Part shown: in pieces, positions 45,400 through 57,430 of the stretch
Layout of the letters: each line of letters opens with the position of its first letter
Numbering within the stretch: position 1 is the stretch's first letter
Source of the DNA: Trichopria drosophilae
Taxonomy: Eukaryota; Arthropoda; Insecta; Hymenoptera; Diapriidae
Assembly (NCBI GenBank): GCA_030407085.1
Contig: CM059587.1
Span: 103,995,501-104,059,500, forward strand
Reading direction: 5' to 3'
DNA: 64,000 bases
Made by a program: the position numbers and the translations under genes
Notes under the pieces: model-generated
Seen by the model: only the letters and a program-made list of their open reading frames with translations
Told to the model about the DNA's origin: nothing
Databases searched by the model: none

Positions 45400-48300
45400 A
45401 TACTATACAATAACTTATTTAGTAAATCATTCAAAATTGTAGCGTTTTATATCATGGGGAGAAAAAATATATTAGATATGATTAGAATTCATTAACTTTT
45501 ATTATTTTAACTATTGGGAATCGGATTAAACAATAATCTGTAGTAGTAATACTAGTTTTCGTCTACTAAGTTTGATAATTAAATTGAAATATTATAATAG
45601 TTGCTGCTACGTAGTATTTTTATCAGAGTAAAAAAGTTAGAACTCTACTATATAGGTAACTTTGATATGGCTATTAGAATACAATGTAATATCTACTATT
45701 TAATGTTTAATAGTGAACCATAAACTAATTCTACTATCTAAAGTTGAGGTACGTACTAAAAACTATCGTTTTTTCAATACCAGCAGGATTATAATTTTTT
45801 TAAACATTTAAGATTCTCAACAAATTGTTGCTGTTTTTAAAATCATAATCGTCTAATTTTTAAGAAATATAAGTGTGATATGATCTTGTAATTAACGAAG
45901 GCCGGCTGCATGGTAGATAAAAATAATCAGCTCGGAAATCACACCTTGATCGGTTTTTTCGCCTCTTTTCATGGACGTTTTAAAGCTTACATCAACAAAC
46001 GAACGTAGTATTTAAAAATAACGATTGTTATTAATTTCTTAATACCAATAATAATAACAATTATTAATAATGAAGAAGAAATGTCTTTTGGTTGCATTTT
46101 GTTTGTTGTCATTCACGATTTTATGTTTACAATTCGCTGATTTGGCATAATTTTCAATCGTTTATTATTTAGTTATATATCATCACTTAACCAAATATTA
46201 AAAAACGAGTTCAAATGAATTTTAGAATTTCAGAAAGTAACCAAGAGTTAAAATTTTATGATTGAATGTACTAGTATATCTGACGACAATTATTATACCT
46301 TTTCTGAATATTTACAATGTCCATAGTACAAAATAAGACATGTATAGTAAATTTTACTATTCCATATAGTAACTTGATGATAATTCATTGATATTTAGAG
46401 GATAAGATACCAATAGCAAACATGAAATCATAATCTGGTGAGTTTTACTAGAAATTATTATATTTGCGTATAAATATACGTTGAAAAATTACTATATAGA
46501 ATGGTAACAATTTTCTCTATCCATATATATTTTGTCAGGGATATTTTCGCAAAAAATCTTTCGATTCTTTTTGCTATACTAAAATAAAGTTAGAAAGTAA
46601 GGGAAAAGCGAATTGGCGAGTCTTCTTTTTCTTCCTATGGAAGTAGATTCTCACACTTTGACATAATTACGGCAATAAATTTGCAAGGAATCGTATAATC
46701 TAATTGAAATTTCCCGAGCCGCCTACCGTAAAAAATGTAAAAGAAAATGTTGATCACGTGCGAGGATACGTCCAATGTACTTCTACACATCGGTGGTTGA
46801 ATTGTAGAAAGTGTAGAAAGTGTACTTTCACTTACAGGTTTTACGCACAATTAGGATCGATGTGTGCAGTAAGGCATTTTCAAGACGATAATATATTTGT
46901 AAAATAGACAGCAAAACATACATAAAAAGTAAAGCGAAGAGACTGACAGGAACGAAACCGTGATTCGGCGGTCAGTGACCTTAAACGCGACATGAATGAA
47001 AGTATACGTTACGAGCCAAGAAAAAAAGTCGTGGTCTGATTTTTTAGCATTTTTGTACATTTTCAAAAAAATTCAGACAAATTGTAAATGTTAATAAATC
47101 GATAATAATTAGCAACGTTTGATATTACGATAGGAATTTTAATCTGCAAATATGTATGGTACGAGCTTACGTTCTCCGTTTATTTTTAGCATTATATGCC
47201 ATATAAAATATGAATGTATGAACAAAATTTCATCATCTGCTTTATCGTAATTATAATCTGCAGGAACACTGCTGAATTCTTTTCCTATGAAAGTTTTCGC
47301 TTCCTTATCTAGTCGCTTCCCTCGACCTCGAATGTTACGCGTCTTCGCATTTCAACAGCGAAGGTGGCTTATGATGTAATAAAAACGATTAATATTTTTT
47401 TTTACCATTTATATTAAATTACTTTTGTTATAAAATAATATTTCTCTAGAATTCCAAAAACAAAATTTCGAAAAACAAATTCTTTGGCGTTCGTCATTTT
47501 GATGACGCGAACTTGTTGTTGATGGATGCAACAGAAATTTAATTAAGATAGGTCTTGCGTGATTTCGTCTTTGTATTTTCGCATTTCATTCTATCGACTG
47601 GTGTGAATGGTGTGAATGCAAATAATCGTTAGTTTATGTAACAAGTCATTTCCCGCGGCGGTTTTCTCGTCAAGGCGATCCGCTCGCACAACTACTGTCA
47701 CATCCAGAAACAAGATAAAGTTTAAGACTACTTTGTACACTTCGCAGCATCCTGATTCTTTTAAGACCTTTCATCATAGTCCCTTCCACAAAGTCTAATC
47801 ATTTAATTAAATTGTCAACAAAATTCGATCCGTCGAAATCATTTTCCAAATAAAAAAAAATCAGGAAAAAGTGTGAGATTTCCAAAAAGCAACTATTAGT
47901 CACATTTTTCACGGTGGTGTCATAAATAAGTATTGTCCCGTTGGTATGAATCCCATTAAATAGAAAAAGAGACATTTTAAAGCCAAAATGTGTTGCGCCA
48001 CTTCTGGAATGAAGACATTATGGCAGGAAATTATTATCTATGGATGTAAATACCCCTTTAATTTACTAACGGGTCACAGCGATCATCGACCCGCACGTAG
48101 TGATTAGACGATAGAGATTTTCTGTTCTTGAACGCGAGGAATCTACTAACTTCTACAATCGCACCGATTAAACTGCAAATACTCGAAAATTAGAAAAAAA
48201 AGTATACATTGATATACTTTTTTTTGTTTAATTATTAACCGTTTTTGTACTAAAAAAATACGATTTTAATTTTTAATTGAACTTTGAGAAAGTGTTTAAA

Positions 48301-49069
48301 AGTGTTTACATTGAAATGTAAAAATTGTTTTTAATAACTGTCTTTTTAGCAGGGAAGTTATTATACGAAGAAGTAATAAATGTAATTAAACACCCGTTTA
48401 TTACCGTCCAGCTCATTGGTTCGCGATTGGTAGAATAAGTAATCGCTGTAACAGTAAATACAAGTTAATCGAAGGTATTTACATTTTCTATTTAATGATT
48501 TGATATTTCCATTTAGAATTTTATTTAGTATTATCGGGGAGCTGATTCTGAATAATACAGTTTCTCGTCTTCTTTATTCATTAAAATTGAAAGAGATTAA
48601 AAACCAATATTGTAATAAGATTTTAGTAACTCACTGCGAAGTCTGTTAGACAATAAAATGTTGATAGGTTTGATGATTTATGACAAAAAAAAAACGTTAT
48701 GCAGCATTACAAATAGGTAGTAAAGTGTTATTAACTATGTCTAATCAAACTATCTTAAGTTACTTTGTATATTTATAGTTAAACGAGTAGATCGTTAGAT
48801 ATTAAAAATTTAATAACTGTTTTGTCTAATTCAATAGTGAATAAAATTACAGAGACGGTTTAAATTTTAGTTATTTAAATTACAGAAATGATTATATAGT
48901 TAATCTATTGGAGTATCTTAATAGTTGAAACTATTTTTAGTAAATTTTGTTCGTTTCTCATCACAAGTTAAAAAAAACTAATATATAATAATAACAATTT
49001 TCCTGTACCTGCATGTCTATTCATTAAAATCAATTTTTTAACTATTAGTGTTTAGTCAAAATCTATAGT
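45400..49069. other. Single-copy DNA with mixed composition, no supported gene
   Basis: TACTATCTAAAGTTGAGG-type words near 45660-45750 are outliers of the array at 49.1-49.7 kb. Patches at 46.6-47.1 and 47.2-47.8 kb are less AT-rich and hold short frames on both strands (60-71 codons) without domains. They could be regulatory sequence. Confidence 0.35.
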
Positions 49070-49149
49070 AATTAGATTCCAATATAATTTGTATAAGTAA
49101 TTGTACAATAGTAGTTTCCAGAAACTAACTTGCCTACTACACGTAACAG

Positions 49150-49690
49150 AATAACGTGATAATTCTACTATGCAGAGTTGAATATATTTTGTAATACCTA
49201 CTATCTGAAGTTGAATAGTAAACTGCATAGTAATTCTACGAACTAAGGTTAAATAGTAGAATACATAGTAATTTTTCCGTTTAATGCTGAATGCTGAATA
49301 TCATATATAGTAATATCTACTATCTAAAGTTGAGTATCACAATATATAGAAATATCTACTATCTGCAGTTGAATAGTAGCTAATGTAGTAATTCTACTTT
49401 CTAAAATTGAATAGTAGCTAATATAGTAATTCTATTATCTGGAATTAACTTGTAGAACACATAGTAATATCTATCATTAAGAATATCTACTATGTATTCT
49501 ACTATGCAATTTTAAATGGTACAATTACTATATATTCTACTATTTAACTTTAGATAGTAAAGGTACTATGTATTCTATTATTTAACTTGAGATACTAGAA
49601 TTACTATGTATTCTACGATTCAACTTGGAATGCTAGGTGACTATGTATTCTACTATTCAATGTTAGTTAGTAGAAATACTATATTCTTAT
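49150..49690. repeat. ~40-bp degenerate array that switches orientation in the middle
   Basis: Units of the type CTACTATCTGAAGTTGAATA then GTAGCTAATATAGTAATT repeat from about 49195 to 49485. From about 49490 to 49680 the same unit appears inverted (ACTATGTATTCTACTATTTA, then ACTTTAGATAGTA). The switch point is near 49485, so the array as a whole is a large imperfect palindrome. Confidence 0.78.
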
Positions 49691-51364
49691 TCAATAGTTA
49701 AGTAAATTAAAAAAATTATTATTCTAAATTATAGTAGAAAAGACTATTACTTTATCAAAGGTGTGAAATGATTTTTGGCAGCAGATAATTTGTCAGATTT
49801 TTTCAATGATTTCATTCACCGTTTCGGATACCGTCTGGAGCACCTTCAGGAGCAAATTGACGTTATTAATCACATTGAACAAACACAATTAAAAAGTTAT
49901 TGTTAATGTTATGACTAAAACTGAATAGGACTGTCATTAACAAAAAAAAGTCGGCATTCAAGTAAACAGTTATTCGAATGCTCTCAATGAAAATATTTAC
50001 AAACGTACACAATGGTTGCTCGAGTAGTTTCCTCTGGAAACTGACTAACCACGAAAAGTTCACATGAGCTGGCCTTCAAATATTGTAATTAAGTATCGAA
50101 TTTAAATAATTCAACTATTTATGATAATCGAACATCAGGGAAAACCATTCCAGTGTGTTTAGAAGAATAAATTTGAGGACGAATGTAGTACGTTCGACAC
50201 AAAGAGGTTGTCACGTGGAGTATAAATCATCGGATGACGTTTTTTAGTATCCGTAAGAGTTCACAAATTCAAGAAATCTCGAATAGAATAACGGGAAAAA
50301 GAAGAAAATATACCGCAGATTTAAGACATTGACACTGAACTTTTATTCCACTCTGGACCTATAAACACGTGAGTCAGACCTTTGAAAACCTGTTAACGGA
50401 ACCTTCCACTGCGCGTAAGAGATATACCGTTTTCGACGACCTGGATTTATTCACATGTGTCATTTAATGCATTAAAGATCCTGCATCTTGAGAATACATG
50501 GATTTTTGTTTTTTGAAAAAAGAGGTATCGGAGACAGCGTCGACTTTCTTCCGTCTGCAAAAATGCACTAGTTTTCACGGTGCCCCGAATGGCAAAGTGT
50601 CAGTAGGTTACTTTCTCACGAGTTGCTAAAACGAACACGAGGTTGTTTGCAAGAATAATTTCATTCGAGAAAACCTGTCAAATATTTGGATGACCAAGTC
50701 ACAATGCACTTTGTGCCCCTTCGAAACGAAAAATTCACCGACCAAAGGATTTCTTAGTCATTGATTTAAATCAATTCTTTTTCGTAATTGATCAATCTGA
50801 TTCATGGTTGCTGTTGACGTGAAGCAAAAGTGCGTCAGATGATTGCACACGGCAATTGTAACATTGAACACCAAAAAAACAATGTGCGTAAAACAAATGT
50901 CAGCCCTATCTAGGAAATGTTTTGTTAAATGTGCGTAACTTAGAAATTCATTTAATTACACTTCCTGACTTTTCTGAGTGTTTAGAAAAATTTACTATAC
51001 TGAGAGAAATGGTTTATTAGTAAAGAATAAACGGAGGAAACAATTTTCCAAAGGTAGTTCGAATCTCTTACATCCTGCCATAAATCGAGTTTTATTTTCC
51101 TGTCCAGCGTGCAGAAGCAACGCCGTGAAATTTAATTCAAAAGTCGTATAGCGATTAGTATGCGAATCGCGAGGCCGGGCTGTTACCAAAATTCACGGTG
51201 CAGGTTGTAAACTGTGGATTTGAACTTAGAAGTGATTCATTTATAAGAGAATTTTATACACAGTGTGTAAAGTGATGTTTTTTTCTACCCTCGAAATTGC
51301 AATAAAAAATTTTTTTTTTTTTGCATCCTTCATCCTACTGACACGATTTCCTGCTCGCTTAAAT

Positions 51365-51547
51365 TTAACCGCTACTTATCTTTACTTTCTCCGTTTTACA
51401 TTTCTTCGCCCTATATAATATATTCCCTCGCTTTGCGTACAATTCCCACATTGCATGTTCGCTTCCTCCTCGAATGAACTCGCTATCCTTATCGCAATCT
51501 CTCTCGTCCATCTTGGACAATGCTTGCATATCGTTACGGATTAGCAA
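51365..51547 (-). other. Candidate minus-strand exon, protein-like 54-60 aa frame
   Basis: The frame reads MQALSKMDERDCDKDSEF from its first ATG and continues with the segment SEHAMWELYAKRGNILYRAK. It is unlike the AT-driven frames around it. A TTGTTATTCAG acceptor-like site precedes it near 51559, and AGAAAGTAAAG near its end could be a donor. No family is recognised. Chance remains the simpler explanation. Confidence 0.2.
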
Positions 51548-52428
51548 TACATTTCCTGAATAACAATTCTTAGGAATCGAGAGGATTTTAACAAATGGAA
51601 GGCGTGAATTAATCTTCTCCTAGACCTTGTCGACGAGAAAACATTAGTTAGCCTCTTGAATTTTCATTCTGGAAATTAATTCACAAATCTTGACTATTCT
51701 ATTGTGGCCTGAATTGCCTGAAAAGAGAAGAAATGCTAATCGAGCAAAACAACGCACAAGTCAAATCAGTCTCGATTACTACGCAGCGAAGAAAAACAAG
51801 AAGACATTTAAAAACCAGATTTTCTGAATACCTGAATAACACGAGGATACCCTAATTTACAGGGTAAGATGTTTTTCTCAGTCTTTTTATTGAATTAGTT
51901 GAGAGAAACTTTCAAAGTCTATCAGTGGAAATTACGAATTCTTGAATGCAGCGAAAATTTTCTTGTGAAAGCGAAATGCAAGGAGGTACTAGTATGTTCT
52001 TAGACATATCAAAATTGCTCATTCGATACAGAGAAAGTTTCTAGTGATCTAGCGAAAATTTTTTCAATATGGGTTAGAGGTATAGGGACAACTAGTTTTG
52101 TATGCACAATACTGCGGTCAAGGTGTTTTCATGCCATATATGTAGGTTTGTAGCTGGCTGTCACACAAGTATTCATTACTATGAACGAAACGACGGCAGT
52201 ATGCAAGTTGATCACCACGTACTTTGATTTGTGCCAGAATTAGTCGTCTACGACTAGTGACGTCATCGATTAAAATTTTTCAAATATTTTTGAGTTCAAA
52301 AAGTTCAAATTTTTATCTTCGCAGTGAAGATACATCTGTGTATTTTGGAGCCAATGAAGATATAAAATTTAGTAGCATTTACTAAAATAGCAAATATTTA
52401 GTATTCTAGCATTAAAATTGTGTATTAA

Positions 52429-52632
52429 ATGCAAGTTCATCGTAATCTACTTGTCAATTTATTGTCAACTCGACGAGTTCATTCAACGTTCACTCTTGGC
52501 ATTCCAACCAATAACGAGATAATTCGCTCTCCTATTGATAACTTAAACTTCCTCTTAGAGTGGCTGAAAATTGCTGATGATTTAAGAATGTGCGGGTTCA
52601 ATGTGTCTGCCGATTTAAACAATTTAGTATGA
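52429..52632 (+). other. Candidate small ORF, 67 aa
   Basis: ATG at 52429 lies directly after an in-frame TAA, and the frame ends at TGA 52630-52632. The second half (IPTNNEIIRSPIDNLNFLL, EWLKIADDLRMCGFNVSAD) is balanced and amphipathic, unlike random AT-rich translation. It could be a tiny gene or a remnant of a longer one. No signal peptide or domain is seen, and no family is recognised. Confidence 0.22.
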
Positions 52633-53394
52633 AATGTTGAAATAATTTGTAATAGTCAAGTATTTTATATAGTCATATATTTTAATTTGTACAGTGAGAA
52701 ATATGATGTACTTATGTTCGATCGCAACCTTGTTACATTGTTTATAAATGAGTAATAATCATATTTTACTTTTATAATCTTCTGTCAGTTCTTCAAGGAC
52801 GTCTATACTTATATCTTCAATCGCGAAATGATGGGTTTTAAATGGTACGAATATCTGACTTGATAGTTTTCTTGGACTATTTTAGTAAATATTTACTTTG
52901 AGGAATTTATTTTCCTAAATTATGCAAAATTATTTTTAAAAAGATGAAGATACTCTTTTTTCAATGTATAAAAAATGGAATTAAACATTTTTTACTGCTC
53001 CAGTAAACAATTGTTTATTTTTTAATATCTAATAGCACAAATTCGGAACCGATTTAAAATATAAGATCGTAGAACAATTTGATAATCAATTTTAAAACGA
53101 TTTTGTAAAAACGACATGCAATATCGAAGTTCAAGAAAATTAAAGTTTGTAAATTGAAGAGTTTTCAACGAAAAAAACCGTGGTAAATCGTTGCTGTAAG
53201 AAAAAAAGTAAGAATTCTTTGAACCTTTTTTTGGATTTCGAATTTTTTGAACGTTTTGTTACATCCGTACTTTTTCTTCAATCGAAATTAAGTTTTTTTT
53301 AATTCGTGAATTATGACGTATAAAATAAAAAAAAATTATTATTAACAAAAGTAAAAACTGGGTTAAAACGTCATTTGTTATTAAAAAATGTATT

Positions 53395-53690
53395 CATAAT
53401 GTTCTAGTAAATATGGATTATATATGATTATATCATTTAATAAGTTATATATAATCGTATCAGTTTATATATGGGATTGTATACAAAATTATGTTACGAT
53501 ATCAAATTATATATATAATTCAATATTGCCTGAATTATATATAATTGTATTCAATATTGTGTAAATTATATATGAATGTATATAATTTTGTATAATGATT
53601 TGATTAAGTTTGATACAATTTGGTATACTTATATATAATCATATATAACAATACATAAATGACTTGTTTTATGTATAATTATATATAAGT
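53395..53690. repeat. Degenerate relative of the TATATAATTATATA satellite
   Basis: ATGGATTATATATGATTATA near 53412, TATATAATCGTATCAGTTTA near 53447 and several ATTATATATAATTGTAT words resemble the 4.08-6.25 kb satellite. The array is shorter and the CCGGGAAAAAATGG punctuation is missing. Confidence 0.6.
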
Positions 53691-54099
53691 GTGTCAAAAT
53701 CTACATATAATAATGAATACCTAGAGTGTACCGATATTTATAAAATACATACAATAAAAATAATAATTGTATACAATTTAATATTATTATATAAATTACT
53801 ATATATAAAATACAAAATATTTTACAGAATTTCTTCAATTTCTATTTCCATCATCAAAAACATAAAATTTTATTAAAATGTTCGTAGTCTTTGACCGGAA
53901 AAAATGATGCCTAAGAAAAACAATAAATTAAAAAAGTATTCGTCAACATTAACCAAAAAAATTCCTAGAATAATACTAGAACATCAAAATGCGTTTTAAG
54001 TATTCCTCTTCCTAAAATGTAACATAACCTTATTGGACCACTGTACCTTTTTCTTATTTCAAAAAATCACCCCGAATATAAAAATAGTTCAAATTAGGT

Positions 54100-54690
54100 A
54101 AAAAGTCCCTAGATCCAGTGTTAACATTACTAGAATATCAATGATTTTAGCTAGAGAAAAATACATTTCTTGCATATTGTTACATTGCAATGAGCATGTT
54201 ACATTTACTGGAGTTTATAATCTGACTAATAACTATGAAAATAGAAAGATGAAAAATGTCCCTAGATTTAACTAACGGTGATAATGGTAAACTTCATGAA
54301 TGTCTCGTAACTTTTATTCCCTGATATTGCAGTACACGTATTTATAAAGGTTCGTAAGCTTGTCAAAGAAATTCCCTAGGGCCTTTATCGAATTCGTGTT
54401 TCTAGTGATTTTATAGTTATTTCTAGAGGAAATATTATAAATAAACTTGTAGATCATGAACCCAGTATATATTCATTATGGAAGTCAAACCATAATAGAC
54501 TATAACAAAATTGTAAAAATTCCCTAGAAACGTAAAAAAATCCCTAGATCCCAGAAAATGTTCCTTTGTGATTTCCATGTCGAAAAATGTCTTCGTAAAA
54601 TACTACTAAAATCAAAACCGAATATATAATAACAAAATCTCAAAAAACCCTAGAAAAGTAAAAATTCCCTAGATCTGAAAAAATCTACCC
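54100..54690. repeat. Dispersed TCCCTAGA motif cluster
   Basis: CCCTAGA or CCCTAGG occurs at about 54108, 54258, 54372, 54521, 54541, 54644 and 54667, nearly always on the plus strand and after A-rich sequence, often followed by TC. The spacing is irregular, so this is a motif cluster, not a regular tandem array. Confidence 0.55.
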
Positions 54691-54799
54691 TTATGTTTTC
54701 TACGTTGACGAACGTATGAAATTCGGATTTTTTGGGGCCTCCGCCCAAAATTGTCGATTCTGCTTCAAAGTAATTAAACCTTAGTGTCAGAGTGACAAT

Positions 54800-55500
54800 T
54801 AATGTTTAATTACTTGCTTGCCACGTGACGAAAAAAAAAACGTCCATCAGTGGTATTGATGGAGGCACGACTCGAGAGACAGATGGTTCAGAATGTACGA
54901 ATAGACTATTGCTGACGAAAGAAAGATGTGGAATACGAGTCAAGGAAGAAGATACCAAACGCTGAACGAAACAGGAATTAACACCTGAGGGTAACGATTG
55001 AAGAGGAACTGATAAAGCATAGCGCTTGAAAAACGAAGAGCAACCGACCAAGAGATAGAGAGAGGAGAGGAGAGAGACACATCCAGGGGGATTGGGGGGA
55101 GAGGGGACATTCAGGGGGGTCAAGGGGGGTAGGAGGAGGAAGAGAGATAGAGCGAGAGAGGGGTGAGGGGAGGGAGAGGGGCGATAGTAAAAAGAAGAAG
55201 AGAAGGTGGAATTGCGCAGGAGTGAGCGGCAATGCGAGGAAAAGAGAAGGCGAATGCCCAAAACTCTGGCGGTGTCAATGAACTCCACCATATGAGGAGT
55301 CAGCACTGCTTGCTACCCACTATCGGGGTCTTGTCTTTCCCATGGATCCGAGACTAATTTCGTGCCTTTACGAGAACGTCAAGCGCGTGAGCCGCGAAGT
55401 TACACACAGGCGCCACATACGATCGACAAACGCCGCCATCGATGAGAAGGGTATACGAAAGCCCGATTTGCGAAGCCGCTAAATATTCTTACATAATCGA
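54800..55500. other. GC-richer island with a purine-rich GGGGGAGAGG tract
   Basis: From 55030 to 55200 the plus strand is almost all A and G (GAGAGGAGAGGAGAGAGAC, GGGGGGGTCAAGG-type words). From 55300 to 55480 it is CG-rich (GAGCCGCGAAG, CGCCGCCATCGATG). The 166-codon minus-strand frame is a product of the purine tract (Ser/Pro/Leu-rich) and is not called. Promoter or 5' exon sequence of an unidentified gene is possible. Confidence 0.4.
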
Positions 55501-55889
55501 TCAATCTTTTCTGTACTTTTTTTTTTGACGTCGTTTGTAAACTCGCCTTGCGTGCTATTTGTCAGCTGACGGGACGATTTCTTCTTTTATTTTATAAATA
55601 TTGTACTTTGCTTTTTTTGGGGACCGCGTGAAGTTAAGGGGGAGGAGTAGGGGGTTAGGTTTCAAACGAAACGCGAAGAAGATTATTTTCAGAGAAAAAA
55701 AAATGGTATTTTTAGAAGGAATTACGTGCTATGTACGTTTTGGGAGGCGGCGAGGCAGGATTTTTTTACTCGTGGGAAAAATGATTGCTTCGATTGTAAT
55801 TTGAAGCTAAAGGGCGTTAAAGCAGTTAATTTATTGGTGAAGTTTGTCTTTGTCTCGAGAGTAATTGAGTCCTGGTGGTATTTAAATGA

Positions 55890-57000
55890 TTTGTAAGGAA
55901 GTTTGAAGTTATCGTTTATCTGGAAGCTCTTTACGGTACCATTGGAGATGAAGATTAACTTTAGTCTTCATTTTGAAGTTTAAACTGTTCTTCTGAAGTT
56001 GTAGTGTATATAGAAGTTATCTACTATAAGTTTAGTCGAATGTGAACTAATTTCTGAAATGCATTTATGATCAATTGTTCCGATTATCCGTGAAGCTAAT
56101 CTTATTATTATTAATAATGAAGTTTATATTGAAGCTGAATAGTTTTCATATCGTTCACTTCATTAATAAGATAAATAAATAATGAAGGTGCTCTTTAGAT
56201 ATTATTTTGAATTATTTTGAAGTCATTTAAATTAATTTGGTTTCCATTAAACTATTTATTTTGAAGCAATACTGTTTGTACCTGAAGCTGCACTCTTCAG
56301 AGTTTAAAGTAATGTTTATGCTATGTATTATCATCAAAACTTCACGAGAGTAACTTCTTCAGAAGAACTATCCATAATAAAAAGTTGGAAGTAGAAGTTA
56401 ACACATTGAAGCTGCGTTATCTTCAATTTTCTTCGTTTTGTCGAAGATATATTTATTTTAAAAACAAATTCGGAGTTTATTTACAAACAAAATAAAGAAT
56501 TGGAAATCAAAAGAGAAGTTCACCGCAGTCGAAACAATTCACCATTTAATTATTGAAGTTCAGCTTCAAATTTGAAGTTATAACGTACCATTTACACGGA
56601 AGCTGTATTATTTAAATTAAGGAGGAGGAGGAATGTCTATGTGTTACATACCTCATTAGTTCTGCAAGATAAACTTTATCTTCAGAAGAACTTCCAATAA
56701 TAAAATTGAAGCAACATTAATGCAGCTTCAAATTTTGAAGTATATTTAGGACATTATTTATGTGAAAGTTATTTATTTGATGTTTTTGTCATGAAGTTAC
56801 GAAAATGAAGAAAAAGTTTTCTTTTGGAAGAACAGTTCTTACTGAAATGAAGTTCAGCTTCAAAATTGAAGTACATTCTTCAAAAATTGAAGAGTTTCAA
56901 CGCAGTTCATTCTTGTTGAATTTGAAACATGATATTTTGATATCTTCACGTGGGAAATTTCTAACCCTGAAGCTAAACGTTATTCAATGGATTCTTCGAA
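55890..57000. repeat. TGAAGTT/TGAAGCT motif-dense tract
   Basis: The hexamers GAAGTT and GAAGCT, with complements, occur more than twenty times over 1.1 kb. Examples are near 55902, 55973, 55995, 56092, 56118, 56288, 56409, 56558 and 56575, and palindromic pairs such as TTCAGCTTCAAATTTGAAGT occur. Spacing is irregular. It is either a badly decayed short satellite or a cluster of binding sites. The 87-codon frame at 56805-57068 runs through it and is not called. Confidence 0.5.
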
Positions 57001-57239
57001 TGTATCGCTTTGTTTTTAATTGTGAATTTACCATTTATAAAGAAAGACGAAGAAGAAATTTTAAATAGAAAATTACACGTGATTGACCAATAAAGATGTC
57101 AAAATGTAACCTAACCTTAAAATAAGATGTCCTGTATTTTTAGTGAAAATTAAAATGTTTCTTCAGTATTATATTTTGAAAAGGAAATAAAGAGTTTTCG
57201 AATTGATCGATAGAAAAGAATTCAGTACTTAGGGTTCCA

Positions 57240-57430
57240 TCAAATTGATACTCGTAAAATTGCAGAGTAAAAAAGATCAAGTCGTCCGGAGTTAGCGACT
57301 AGTCACGACTAGTTTCAAGACGACCGTGAAAGGATATTAAGACGGTTTGGCTGCGACAGTATCGGTTTAGTTCACCGTGAACTTGATTCTACTATTTCGC
57401 GGTTCGAGTACAACCACCTTGAATATTATA
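57240..57430. other. Unassigned GC-richer island
   Basis: GTCGTCCGGAGTTAGCGACT with the following AGTCACGACTAGT, then AAGACGACCG and TCACCGTGAACTTG, are more complex than the flanks. GACTAGTCACGACTAGT is a short near-repeat. Function unknown. Confidence 0.3.

Larger units (their letters stand above)
49700..53394. other. Single-copy DNA, two weak coding candidates described separately
   Basis: Moderate composition from 50.1 to 52.3 kb with many short words on both strands but no repeat structure. It could be a conserved regulatory region. Only the frames at 51383-51547 and 52429-52632 seemed worth naming. Confidence 0.35.

Noticed and set aside
54806..55306. 166-aa minus-strand Ser/Pro/Leu-rich frame
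   Set aside because: It is the complement of a purine-rich low-complexity tract, and an overlapping frame is also open.
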